Assembly: GCF_050286925.1 (NCBI RefSeq)
Contig: NZ_JBFWFX010000001.1
Location: 1-64,000 of the forward strand
From: Caloranaerobacter sp050286925
GTDB taxonomy: Bacteria; Bacillota; Clostridia; Tissierellales; Thermohalobacteraceae
Direction: 5' to 3'
Length of the DNA: 64,000 nt
A program made the translations under genes and the position numbers. Of the stretch, positions 9,419-18,465 are shown piece after piece. Within the stretch, counting starts at the first letter, position 1; every line of letters starts with the position of its first letter. The notes beneath the pieces were generated by a model. The model was not told where the DNA came from. It searched no databases and worked only from the letters and a program-made list of their open reading frames with translations.

Positions 9419-9674
9419 TAAATAGATATTATTTTAAAGTAGATGTGTTTAAATAATCTTGAAAAGTAGCTTTGATTGTTAAAACTTACTGCGATAGAAA
9501 CGTCTAAAATAGACATTTCATAGATTGTTTGCTTTTTATTATTTAGCGTTAGCTATTAGCCTGTCTTTTGTCTAAAATAGCTTGGCATGGCGTAATTTAG
9601 TATTATTTAACACTTTACAAAAACTAATAGGAGATGATATAATTATATTTGCATGACTTTAATATAATATATGT
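9419..9674. other. Intergenic region with no recognised feature
   Basis: This AT-rich stretch lies between the antiporter gene and tRNA-Ser. I see no coding signal, no clear terminator and no known leader motif. A tRNA promoter presumably lies near its 3' end. Confidence 0.4.
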
Positions 9675-9767
9675 GGAGAGATGGCTGAGTCTGGCTGAAG
9701 GCGCTCGCCTGGAAAGCGGGTAGACGCGAAAAGCGTCTCGCGGGTTCGAATCCCGCTCTCTCCGCCA
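9675..9767 (+). tRNA. tRNA-Ser (anticodon GGA)
   Basis: This is a class II tRNA with a long variable arm (GACGC..GCGTC). The acceptor is GGAGAGA/TCTCTCC, the anticodon GGA is at 9711-9713, and CCA is encoded. It is the species that would read the UCC specifier of the serS T-box. Confidence 0.96.
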
Positions 9768-9779
9768 AAATTAAAGTTT

Positions 9780-10046
9780 GCCGTGCTAGATGGGGAGGTA
9801 GCGGTGCCCTGTAACCTGCAATCCGCTATAGCAGGGTCGAATTCCCGATTGAGGCTTACTATTGTGAGGTCTGCCCTGAGTAAGTGGCGTTGACGATTGG
9901 GTCCTACGCAACGGAAATTCATGAACCCCGTCAGGTCCGGGAGGAAGCAGCGGTAAGTGAACACTTCCGTGTGCCGTAGGGGTGCCTGATCTGAGTTAAC
10001 TGCTCAGGTAACGCTTGGAGTAGTAAGTCGAGGTCGGGTGCACGGC
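9780..10046 (+). ncRNA. ffs: Signal recognition particle RNA, large Gram-positive type
   Basis: The ends pair (GCCGTGC with GCACGGC). The conserved helix 8 segment with CAGGTCCGGGAGGAAGCAGC (from 9932) is the Ffh-binding site. The length of about 267 nt includes the Alu domain found in Bacillus and many Clostridia. Its location between tadA/tRNA-Ser and dnaX is the usual one. Confidence 0.95.
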
Positions 10047-10055
10047 TTTGAATTA

Positions 10056-10089
10056 AAGAACTATGATATAAATCATAGTTCTTTTTTTT
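10056..10089 (+). terminator. Terminator of the SRP RNA
   Basis: Hairpin AAGAACTATGAT ... ATCATAGTTCTT is followed by a T run. Confidence 0.85.
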
Positions 10090-10209
10090 GTAGAATTATG
10101 TAGAAAAAAAGAGGAAAATGTTGTATTATGTAGAATATATAGTATTGCAACTTTTTTATCAGAAAATTCAATAATTTTAACTACTTAGAAGCAATAGAGG
10201 GTGTTAGTG

Positions 10210-12891
10210 ATGATATTTGGTTCGTTTAAGAGAAAATTGATTATTACTCTTATCATATTAGCTATTATTCCAATTATTACTTTGGGAATTGTGATAGATT
10301 TTACAGTAAAAGAACAAATAATAAATCAGGCAATAGATATTAAAACTCAGTTTGTTAATAATAAAGCAGATGAAATTAATAGATGGTTTAATGATAAAGA
10401 AAGAATTTTAGAGACTATTGCAACTAATTATTTAATTTATAAAAAAGAGAAGGATTTAGTAATTAATTCTGAAAAGGTAAGCGATTATCTTAAAAATTTA
10501 GCTAAAGAGATAGATTCTTTCTCAGATATATATATAATTACAAAAGATAAAGAAAAACATAACTCTATTTTATTGAATGATGAAATTGATATTAGAATAA
10601 AATTATTATATGATGAAGTTTTAAAGAATGGGAATACTTTATGGAGTCAACCTTATAAAGATTTAAAAACTGGAAAAACGTTTCTGACTGTGCTTATTCC
10701 TATAAAAGATGAAACAGGAGATATTAAAGAAGTAATAGGGGCAAATATATTTATTAAGTCTATAGAAGATATATTTAAGGAGTTAGAAAATAAATTAGCA
10801 GCTGATGGTTTTACTATTAGAGTTACAACTTTAGAAGGTAAAGAAATAAATTTTTTTTATGAAACTAATAGAGCAACTAATAGTTTTGACAAAGAACTAA
10901 AGAATATTAATTTAGCAGCATTGATAGATGGCGATAACGGAAAAATATCAATTCAAGATAAAGAGTATTTTGTTATTCAATCAATCATTTCTAAGGTAGG
11001 ATGGAAATTAGTTTGTTTGATAGATAAAGGCGTATTTTATAAAAATATAATAAAAATAAATGAATACATAATAACAACTGTAATATTTACACTAATATTT
11101 GTAATATTATTAGCTTCATTTTTATCTAATCAGTTTTCTAAACCATTAGAAGAATTAAGAGAAGGAACTATTGAATTATATAAAGGTAATTATGATTATA
11201 AAATACCAATGTATAGAAATGATGAATTTGGACAATTAGCAAAAGCTTTTAATAGAACAGCAGAAGAACTTAATAAATCCTATAAAAGACTGAGCGAACA
11301 GACAAAAATGTTAATAGAAAATAATAAACAGTTACAGGGCATGAATATGGAGTTAGAAGCTTCATATGAACAGCTCCAATCGATGGCTTTAGAACTTAAC
11401 GAGTCAGAAGAAAAGTATAGGTTATTAGTTGAAAATATGAATGATTTAGTATGGGCTATTGATTCTAATTATAGAATTACTTTTGTAAATGACCAGATTA
11501 AAGACATGTTGAAGTATGATAAAGAAGAAGCTATAGGTACAGATATAAGGGATTTTCTATCAAAGATATGGTATTTTAATAGTAAAGGTGGCAAGAGTGC
11601 TAATTTAGATAGTAATTTTGAGAAGTTGTTAGAAAGTGATTATGATAATATTCAAGTTGTGTTAATATCTAAAAATGGAAAGGAAGTAATAGGAGAAGTT
11701 AGTACTAGAAGAATATTTGATAAAGGAAAACTTGTTGGTGTGCATGGTGTACTAAGGGACATTACAGAGAGAAAAAAATTATATAGTCAAATTATAAGAA
11801 AAAATGAAGAACTTTTTACAATCAATAAAATCAGCAAAAACTTAAATTCTACTATGAATTTAGATAAACTTCTAAAAATGGTCGTTGATGATATAGTAGA
11901 CCTCATGAAAATTCCTTTGTGTACGATAAGACTATTGACAAAAGATAATAAATTGAAATTAATGGCTTATTCAGGTGAACTGACAGATATTATATGGTTT
12001 GATGATATACCGATTGATGAAGATATTTTAGGGAAAGCTGTAATAGAAGGCAAAATTATTACAACTAGTGAATTTACTGAAGAAAATACAAGTAAGTACA
12101 ATGAAAGGATTATCAAAAGTGGTAAAGTTAATTGTATAAATACTATTCCACTTATTGCAAGGGAAAAAATTCTAGGGGTGCTTGCAGTAGCTACAAAAAA
12201 AGAAATGAATGAAAGCCAAATTACTATTTTGACTTCTGTAGCTAATCAAGTAGCTATGATAATTGAAAATATAAATTTATACAATGGACTAAAAGAAAGC
12301 TATCTAAGAACGATAAAGACCTTAGCAGCAACAGTAGAAGCGAAAGATAAATATACAGAAGGTCATTCATATAGAGTTTCTAAATATTCATATTTAATTG
12401 CAAAACATATGGGATTACCTGACAAAGTATGTGAGGAAGTAGAAATAGGCGGTATTCTTCATGATATAGGGAAAATAGGAATTAAGGATTCAATACTTAC
12501 TAAAGCAGGGGGACTGACGGATGAAGAATTTAATGAGATAAAAAAGCATCCTACAATAGGTGCTAGAATACTTCAAAATGTAGGTTTTTCAGATGTTGTT
12601 ATGAATGTAATCAAATATCATCATAAAAGGTATGATTTAAAAGGGTATCCAGAAGAAAGCAAATTAGAAGAATTACCTTTAGAAGCTTGTATAGTAGGTG
12701 TTGCTGATGCTTTAGATGCGATGGCATCAAATAGATCGTATAGAAAGGCTATGAGCATAGAAGATGCTATTAAAGAAATTATAAGAAATAAAGGGACTCA
12801 ATTTCATCCAGAGGTTGTGGATGCATTAGTGGATATATATAGAAGGGATCCTGAAACTATTATAGAGATTTCAAAATCTTACTGTGGTTAA
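10210..12891 (+). CDS. Membrane sensor with cache, HAMP, PAS, GAF and HD-GYP domains
   Basis: The protein is 893 aa. Order: N-terminal helix (about 7-27), an extracytoplasmic cache-like sensor (to about 275), a second helix (about 280-300), HAMP (about 302-355), coiled coil, PAS (about 405-515, ending in a GVLRDITERK linker), GAF (about 535-690) and HD-GYP (about 705-885). The HD-GYP domain, normally a c-di-GMP phosphodiesterase, has HDIGKIG, but the usual HHExxDGxGYP reads HHKRYDLKGYP, so activity is uncertain. The ATG at 10210 is preferred over GTG 10201 because GAGGGTG lies six bases before it. Confidence 0.9.
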   Translation: MIFGSFKRKLIITLIILAIIPIITLGIVIDFTVKEQIINQAIDIKTQFVNNKADEINRWFNDKERILETIATNYLIYKKEKDLVINSEKVSDYLKNLAKEIDSFSDIYIITKDKEKHNSILLNDEIDIRIKLLYDEVLKNGNTLWSQPYKDLKTGKTFLTVLIPIKDETGDIKEVIGANIFIKSIEDIFKELENKLAADGFTIRVTTLEGKEINFFYETNRATNSFDKELKNINLAALIDGDNGKISIQDKEYFVIQSIISKVGWKLVCLIDKGVFYKNIIKINEYIITTVIFTLIFVILLASFLSNQFSKPLEELREGTIELYKGNYDYKIPMYRNDEFGQLAKAFNRTAEELNKSYKRLSEQTKMLIENNKQLQGMNMELEASYEQLQSMALELNESEEKYRLLVENMNDLVWAIDSNYRITFVNDQIKDMLKYDKEEAIGTDIRDFLSKIWYFNSKGGKSANLDSNFEKLLESDYDNIQVVLISKNGKEVIGEVSTRRIFDKGKLVGVHGVLRDITERKKLYSQIIRKNEELFTINKISKNLNSTMNLDKLLKMVVDDIVDLMKIPLCTIRLLTKDNKLKLMAYSGELTDIIWFDDIPIDEDILGKAVIEGKIITTSEFTEENTSKYNERIIKSGKVNCINTIPLIAREKILGVLAVATKKEMNESQITILTSVANQVAMIIENINLYNGLKESYLRTIKTLAATVEAKDKYTEGHSYRVSKYSYLIAKHMGLPDKVCEEVEIGGILHDIGKIGIKDSILTKAGGLTDEEFNEIKKHPTIGARILQNVGFSDVVMNVIKYHHKRYDLKGYPEESKLEELPLEACIVGVADALDAMASNRSYRKAMSIEDAIKEIIRNKGTQFHPEVVDALVDIYRRDPETIIEISKSYCG

Positions 12892-12903
12892 TATTTAATG
12901 ACT

Positions 12904-12926
12904 AGCAGCTTTAGCTGCTTTTTTAT
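12904..12926 (+). terminator. Rho-independent terminator
   Basis: Hairpin AGCAGCTTTAGCTGCT with a T run, between the HD-GYP gene and dnaX. Confidence 0.8.
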
Positions 12927-12989
12927 GGTAGAAGTATTTAGTATCTGATATAATTAATTATGGAAAAACATCTATTTGAAGGTGATGAA

Positions 12990-14642
12990 ATGGCATATCA
13001 AGCTTTATATAGAAAATATAGACCTAAGGATTTTGATAGTGTTTTAGGTCAAGAACATGTTACCACAATATTGAAAAATCAAATAATAAATAATAATATT
13101 GCTCATGCATATTTGTTTTCAGGAACAAGGGGAACAGGTAAGACATCTACTGCTAAAATATTTGCAAGGGCTGTTAATTGTTTAAACAATAAAGATGGAA
13201 ATCCATGTAATGAATGTGAAATATGCAAAGGGATATTGAATGACACTATTATGGATGTTATAGAGATGGATGCAGCTTCGAACAATAGTGTAGATGATAT
13301 AAGAGAATTAAGAGAAAAAGTTAAATATCCTCCTTCAAAAGGAAAATATAAGGTTTATATAATAGATGAGGTTCATATGCTATCAAAAGGGGCTTTTAAT
13401 GCACTTTTAAAAACGCTAGAAGAGCCACCAAAGCACCTGTTATTTATTTTAGCTACTACAGAACCTCAAAAACTGCCAGCTACAATATTATCAAGATGCC
13501 AAAGATTTGATTTTAAGAGAATAAGTGTAGATGATATTGTTAAAAATATGAGGTCTATATGTGATGAATTAAATATAGATGTAGAAGATAGAGGTCTTAG
13601 GCTTATAGCTAGAAATTCTGATGGTGCAATGAGAGATGCACTCAGCATATTAGACCAATGTGTATCTTTTTCTGATGGAAAAATAACATATGAATATGTT
13701 TTATCCATATTAGGTACAGTAAACCTAGACATTATTTTTGAAGTAACCGACGCTGTTATTAATGGTAATTTAGACAAAACTTTAGAGTTAGTTGACAAGA
13801 TAGTCAGAGACGGAAAAGATATTAATCAGTTCATTAAAGATTTGATTTTGCACTTTAGAAATTTAATGATAGCAAAAACTTCTAACAATATTGAAGACAT
13901 TATAGATGCTTCTGATGAAATGATAGATAAGCTAAGCAAGCAGGCGAAAAATATTGAATTAAATGATATAATGAGAGCTATTAAGATATTATCTGACGTA
14001 GAAGTTAAAGCAAAATGGTCGTCTCAACCTAGAATAATTTTAGAAGTAGGGTTAATAAAATTTATAAAATCACAATCTGATATTGATATAGATAATTTAT
14101 TAGAGAAGGTTGCAAGACTTGAAAAGATTATAGAAGAAGGTAAATTCCATATAAGTAAATCAAGTTATTCATACAATACTGAATTTAAAACTTCAATATC
14201 AGAAGATATTAAAAAAGATACTTCAGAGCAGAAAGTACAAGCAAAAGATGAGATATTTAAGAAAGATGAAAATATTAATAATGAGAATATAAGTTTTGAC
14301 AAAATAAATTCAGAGTGGTCAAATTTTCTAAAGAGCTTAAAGAAAGAGAAAATTAGTATACATGCTTTATTGATGGAAGGAAAATTAATTAGCTTTGAGA
14401 ATAATATATTAACAATAGCTTTCGAAGATGGTTTTGCTTTTCATAAAGATGCTATAGAAAAGAAAAATAATAAAGAGTTTGTAGAAAAATCGATAAGTAA
14501 ATATTTTAATTGTGATATAAAGATGAAATTTATTATGACAAATGAAATAAAAAAGACAGGGGATAAACAGGAAGATAAAAAAAAAGATATAATTGAACAG
14601 ATTAAAAATATTTTTGGTGAAGATTTAGTTGAAGTTGTTTGA
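12990..14642 (+). CDS. dnaX: DNA polymerase III subunits gamma/tau
   Basis: This clamp-loader ATPase is 550 aa. It begins with the typical MAYQALYRKYRPK and has Walker A (GTRGTGKT), a zinc module (CNECEIC), Walker B (IDEVHML) and the arginine-finger SRC motif. The C-terminal part is lysine- and glutamate-rich, as in tau. The start at 12990 is chosen because AAGGTGAT precedes it and homologues start here; an ATG 30 bp upstream is in frame. ebfC and recR follow, the classic replication-repair order. Confidence 0.96.
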   Translation: MAYQALYRKYRPKDFDSVLGQEHVTTILKNQIINNNIAHAYLFSGTRGTGKTSTAKIFARAVNCLNNKDGNPCNECEICKGILNDTIMDVIEMDAASNNSVDDIRELREKVKYPPSKGKYKVYIIDEVHMLSKGAFNALLKTLEEPPKHLLFILATTEPQKLPATILSRCQRFDFKRISVDDIVKNMRSICDELNIDVEDRGLRLIARNSDGAMRDALSILDQCVSFSDGKITYEYVLSILGTVNLDIIFEVTDAVINGNLDKTLELVDKIVRDGKDINQFIKDLILHFRNLMIAKTSNNIEDIIDASDEMIDKLSKQAKNIELNDIMRAIKILSDVEVKAKWSSQPRIILEVGLIKFIKSQSDIDIDNLLEKVARLEKIIEEGKFHISKSSYSYNTEFKTSISEDIKKDTSEQKVQAKDEIFKKDENINNENISFDKINSEWSNFLKSLKKEKISIHALLMEGKLISFENNILTIAFEDGFAFHKDAIEKKNNKEFVEKSISKYFNCDIKMKFIMTNEIKKTGDKQEDKKKDIIEQIKNIFGEDLVEVV

Positions 14643-14683
14643 TATAATTAGTCTGACAAAATAAAATTAAGGAGGATGATATA

Positions 14684-15013
14684 ATGGCAAAAGGAAGATT
14701 TCCAGGCATGGGAAATTTCAATAACATGATGAAGCAAGTACAAAAAATGCAAAAAGAAATAGCAAAGTTGCAAAAAGAGCTAGAAGAAAGAGAAGTAGAA
14801 GCAAGTTCAGGTGGTGGAGCTGTTACAGTTAAAGCAAATGGTAAGAAAGAAATACTAGATATAACTATAGATAAAGATGTAGTAGATCCTGATGATATAG
14901 AAATGCTACAGGATTTAATTTTAGCTGCAGTAAATGAGGCCTTAAGAAAGGCAGACGATATGGTAACTAGTGAGATGCAGAAAATTACTGGAGGAATGCC
15001 AGGTTTATTCTAA
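14684..15013 (+). CDS. ebfC: YbaB/EbfC family nucleoid-associated protein
   Basis: The protein is 109 aa with the family pattern: a Gly/Phe-rich start (GRFPGMGNFNNMMKQ), a coiled-coil helix, the core VTVKANGKKEI and a C-terminal helix. Homologues are dimers that bind DNA. It lies between dnaX and recR as in most bacteria, and AAGGAGGATGA precedes the start. Confidence 0.95.
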   Translation: MAKGRFPGMGNFNNMMKQVQKMQKEIAKLQKELEEREVEASSGGGAVTVKANGKKEILDITIDKDVVDPDDIEMLQDLILAAVNEALRKADDMVTSEMQKITGGMPGLF

Positions 15014-15026
15014 GAAGGTGATATAG

Positions 15027-15626
15027 ATGGAATACTTTCCTAAGCCGATTGCAAAACTAATAGAAGAATTTTCGAAACTACCTGGTGTAGGTAAAAAGAC
15101 AGCTCAACGATTAGCGTTTTATGTACTTAATATGAAAAAAGAAGAAGCATTAAGTCTTGCAAATGCAATAGTTAATGCAAAAAGGGATATCAAATATTGT
15201 AGTATATGTGGAAATTTAACGGATAGAGACCCTTGTATAATTTGTAGTAATAAAAGAAGAGATGAAACTTTAATATGTGTAGTTGAAGATCCTAAAGATA
15301 TAGTGGCAATGGAGAGAACTAAAGAATTCAAGGGACTTTATCATGTGCTTCATGGTAGTATTTCACCTATGGAAGGTATTGGACCAGAGGATATTAGAAT
15401 TAGAGAATTGCTTGTTAGAATAAAAAATAGTCCAGTAAAAGAAGTTATTTTGGCTACAAATCCTACCATTGAAGGTGAAGCTACGGCAATGTATATATCG
15501 AAGCTCATAAAACCAATGGGGATAAAAACTACTCGAATAGCCCATGGAATACCAGTGGGAGGAGATTTAGAATACGCAGATGAGGTTACATTATCAAAAG
15601 CTTTAGAAGGAAGAAGAGAAATATAA
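15027..15626 (+). CDS. recR: Recombination mediator RecR
   Basis: RecR works with RecO/RecF to load RecA at gaps. The 199 aa protein has an N-terminal helix-hairpin-helix (KLPGVGKKTAQRLAF), a four-cysteine zinc site (CSICGN..CIIC) and a Toprim domain starting at LICVVED. It lies 13 bp after ebfC. Its usual downstream partners yaaL and bofA are about 5.9 kb away. Confidence 0.97.
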   Translation: MEYFPKPIAKLIEEFSKLPGVGKKTAQRLAFYVLNMKKEEALSLANAIVNAKRDIKYCSICGNLTDRDPCIICSNKRRDETLICVVEDPKDIVAMERTKEFKGLYHVLHGSISPMEGIGPEDIRIRELLVRIKNSPVKEVILATNPTIEGEATAMYISKLIKPMGIKTTRIAHGIPVGGDLEYADEVTLSKALEGRREI

Positions 15627-15650
15627 TTATGTATATGCCTCTTGTATATT

Positions 15651-15738
15651 ATAAATAAACTTCTTTCACTAAAAATAAAGTTCTATTAAAAAACATGGTC
15701 TTAAAGATTAAATATCTTTAAAACCATGTTTTTTTAGT
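15651..15738 (+). repeat. Terminator-like interspersed repeat, copy 1
   Basis: The unit has a small inverted repeat (AACTT...AAAGTT, with TTTCACTAAAAATAAAGTT), then a longer hairpin with arms ACATGGT and ACCATGT and a T run. It may serve as the recR terminator. Related copies are at 16248-16353 and 18122-18214. Confidence 0.6.
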
Positions 15739-15887
15739 AAATAATGTATTAACTTTAGCCATCTTTGTTTATTTTTATATATAGTCTATATTCAACCATA
15801 CTATATTTTGCATACTTATTAAAATATACCTTATATTTAAAATTTCTCGTGATGAGAAAGGGAACATCTTGCCAATATGGAATAGTT

Positions 15888-16073
15888 TCAGAGATTATAA
15901 ATAGGAAAATAACCAAATAAAAAAATCAATGCAATAAATTCTAAAATTTTATTTGTTCTTATAGAAAATCTATTTTTTCTATATTTCCAATATCCCCAAC
16001 TGTTTATGATTTGAAAAGGAATGTATAATACTGAAATTGTAAATATTATTAATTGAAAGAGATAACTACCCAT
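15888..16073 (-). CDS. Small membrane protein of unknown function
   Basis: The protein is 61 aa with two predicted hydrophobic helices (about 3-20 and 42-58) and a basic linker (KYRKNRFSIRTNK). I do not recognise it. The ATG at 16073 is preferred because AGGAG lies about ten bases upstream; an earlier ATG at 16127 has no such site. It lies among decayed genes, so it may itself be a fragment. Confidence 0.45.
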   Translation of the reverse strand: MGSYLFQLIIFTISVLYIPFQIINSWGYWKYRKNRFSIRTNKILEFIALIFLFGYFPIYNL

Positions 16074-16247
16074 ACTAAATTCACTCCTAATAATATTTAT
16101 GGTTTTCAAATATAGATATTTATCCATAATATCATATCTTATATAATAAATGCTGAACTTTATTCTAGTTTTTTCAAAGGGAATTAATTAAAAACAAAAA
16201 AGATTTATTGATATATAAAGGCATTGAATCTGTTACTATATATCTCA

Positions 16248-16353
16248 CAAAAAAACTCTTATCACTGCAAAAAAAGTTTTATAACTAAAAAAAGTTTTAT
16301 TAGAAAGTATGGTTGAAGGGAAGAAGAGAAATCCTCTTTAACCATGTTTTTTT
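16248..16353 (+). repeat. Terminator-like interspersed repeat, copy 2
   Basis: This is a more diverged copy of the 15651-15738 unit, with two successive AAAGTTTTAT segments, a TATGGTT...AACCATG hairpin and a T run. The rest of the 16128-16609 gap is AT-rich with no gene that I can support. Confidence 0.5.
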
Positions 16354-16609
16354 ATTTAGAAAAAGAAGGTAAAAGAGGTATAATATTAGAATAATTAAAT
16401 AAATAAAATAATCTTGAGACTATATGGTGAAAAATTTATTAATAAGTAATTGAGCATTATAGAAAATCATAATGGATTTGCTACTGAAGGGGTTATTGTC
16501 ATATATTAAAAACATTAAACAGCATAGCAATTAATTTTAAAGATTTTTATATGATATAGTTTTTTTCAAGATTATTAAATAAAGCCTTTTAATAAAGGAG
16601 AATGAAAAG

Positions 16610-16858
16610 ATGGATAGAAAAGATCAAGATATATTAGATTACAATAATAAATTTATGAAGAGAATTCTTAAATCTCTTTTATATACTTTTATTGTATTTA
16701 TAATTTCAGTGTGGGGAGTGTTTTCAGTTATTGGGTTAATATTTAATAATATGTCAGTTGCACAGTCAAATACATGGGCAATAATAAGTATATGTATTGG
16801 GATAATATTCACAATATTTTACTGCACCTTTACCATCTTAGATGAGATAAAAAAATAA
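16610..16858 (+). CDS. Small two-helix membrane protein
   Basis: The protein is 82 aa with a charged N-terminus (MDRKDQDILDYNNKF) and two hydrophobic helices (about 22-45 and 55-75). AAAGGAGAATG precedes the ATG, a good ribosome site. I do not recognise a family. It lies in the accessory stretch after recR. Confidence 0.55.
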   Translation: MDRKDQDILDYNNKFMKRILKSLLYTFIVFIISVWGVFSVIGLIFNNMSVAQSNTWAIISICIGIIFTIFYCTFTILDEIKK

Positions 16859-16912
16859 ATATAACTTCTGTTGAATTATATGAAGAAAACTTAAAAGTGC
16901 GAGGTGATAATA

Positions 16913-17112
16913 GTGAAAGTAGTAGTTAAATTTGATGTAGATGCAGATATTGGCTGTATATAAATGGGGAAAAGGTTGGTTGCTATTATCGTTCAGAAGC
17001 ATTTATAGAATGGTTAAACATTTTTATTTTACCTAATTCATCAAATAAATCAAAATTGTTAGAAAGTAAAGTAAAGAATTGGAATGAAAATCTACCATCT
17101 ATATTTTTTTAA
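16913..17112 (+). pseudogene. Frameshifted remnant of a small gene
   Basis: A GTG start behind GAGGTGATA opens the reading VKVVVKFDVDADIGCI, which stops at 16961-16963. The adjacent frame continues as NGEKVGCYYRSEAFIEWL and runs to a stop at 17110-17112. The two halves read naturally as one protein across a small indel. I do not recognise the family. Confidence 0.5.
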
Positions 17113-17162
17113 CTAATTACCTAGTTTATAAATATAATTTTTTCATAGAGGAGTAAACTAAT

Positions 17163-17454
17163 ATGAAATATATGGGTAATAGAGAATATTAGAATATTTG
17201 ATAACATTGTAATTAATCATTATAGATTAAGCCAAGAAAATCTTGCAGATATAAAGAATTATGTATCTATTAATGGATTTTTATTTATATCTGGATTTGG
17301 ACATAAACATAAGATTGATAAAAAGATAAGGAAAGAGGATTTTATTCAACCTACTGATTTTGATGTACTAAATGATTCGTTTGAACTTATTGAGTATATT
17401 GAAAGTGAAGATAATAAGGAATTTTTTGCAACTTATATTTTCAGAAAGAAGTAG
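17163..17454 (+). pseudogene. Remnant of a SAM-dependent methyltransferase
   Basis: An ATG after GAGGAG gives only MKYMGNREY before a stop. A shifted frame then runs to 17454 and includes LADIKNYVSINGFLFISGFG, a Lys/Asp-rich linker and a TYIFRKK end. This resembles the last third of class I methyltransferases, where a Gly-rich strand is followed by SFELIEYI and FFATYIFRK. The N-terminal SAM-binding part is missing, so the gene is dead. Confidence 0.5.
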
Positions 17455-17506
17455 GCTTATAATATTCATAAAAATAAATCAAATAATGTTATTAGAGGTG
17501 ATTGTA

Positions 17507-17980
17507 TTGAGAGGAGCAATACTTACAAAACAAAAAATGTACTATACCTATATGAATAAGATTTTTGCAGCACTTAATAATATATAATTAGAATATAATT
17601 GGTTAATTTCAAATTATGAATGCAATCATTATCCAGATAAATTAATACCTTTTGATAAAGAATATGTGTGGATTTCAGGAGAAGATTTAACCCGAGTTGT
17701 ATTTGAAAATAATATACAATTCATATGGGGAGTATTTTCTGCATTTGATAAAAATATTAAAATAGAGAATGTTCTAAAGTATCCCCTTTCCTATGCAGAT
17801 GGAAACCCAAGTTTTTGGAGTAATAATTATAAAATGCAAAACCCCCTTGCTGAAATAGAAATAGTTTCTTGGGATTCAGCATCTGTTTTGATTATAGCAA
17901 AGCAAGACGAAGTAGTAGATTACTTTCTTAAAAGTTTTCCACTTGCAGAGGATTTAATAGAATATAATAGAAAACAATAA
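17507..17980 (+). pseudogene. Hypothetical gene interrupted by an in-frame TAA
   Basis: A TTG start with AGAGGTGA upstream begins RGAILTKQKMYYTYMNKIF. TAA at 17585-17587 interrupts the frame, which then stays open to 17980 with segments such as EYVWISGEDLTRVVFE and IQFIWGVFSAF. Full length would be 157 codons. It recalls Firmicutes DUF2691-type proteins, but I hold that weakly. An internal ATG at 17666 could still give a 104 aa product. Confidence 0.5.
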
Positions 17981-18121
17981 AATATGCTTATAATAATTAT
18001 TAAGAAGAAAAAGAAATAAAAGACACGGATTAAAAAGATGATTTAAAACTTTTTTATAGAAATACTTAATCCTTAACCCTTAAAATTGTTATCTATGTAT
18101 ATCAAAAATAAACTCATATTA

Positions 18122-18214
18122 CTTACAAATAAACTTCTTTCATTAAAAATAAAGTTTTATCAAAAATCATGGTTTAATATGAGTGCAAGCTCCATTTAAG
18201 CCATGATTTTTTTA
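18122..18214 (+). repeat. Terminator-like interspersed repeat, copy 3
   Basis: This copy closely matches copy 1 (ACTTCTTTCATTAAAAATAA, then a TCATGGTTTAA hairpin and a T run). It marks the right side of the decayed stretch. The rest of the 17981-18401 gap holds no gene that I can support. Confidence 0.6.
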
Positions 18215-18401
18215 TTTTTGCTATATTAGAGAATGATTTAAAAAAACAAATTAATAGAAAAACCAAAATGGAAAAACATAAAGAGAAAAAGAATGAAATG
18301 ATTTAAGATTCTTCAAACAAGTATAAAGTTTAATGTGCTAATTTATAATTATGTAAATTTTTGAATCAACGTATTTTTTTTGTAGGATATTAATAAAATA
18401 C

Positions 18402-18448
18402 TTTACAAAAGCATATTCTACTTATATAATAATATACAAGTAGAATAT
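18402..18448 (+). promoter_or_regulatory. padR promoter with palindromic operator
   Basis: TTTACA (18402-18407) and TATAAT (18425-18430) are 17 bp apart. A perfect 11 bp inverted repeat, ATATTCTACTT (18413-18423) and AAGTAGAATAT (18438-18448), surrounds the -10 box. A repressor bound here would block RNA polymerase, so autoregulation by the PadR protein encoded just downstream is likely. Confidence 0.75.
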
Positions 18449-18465
18449 AAAGGAGGGGTAGCATT

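Noticed and set aside
9659..9964. Minus-strand open frame over tRNA-Ser and SRP RNA
   Set aside because: It lies wholly on structured RNA genes and has no coding signal.
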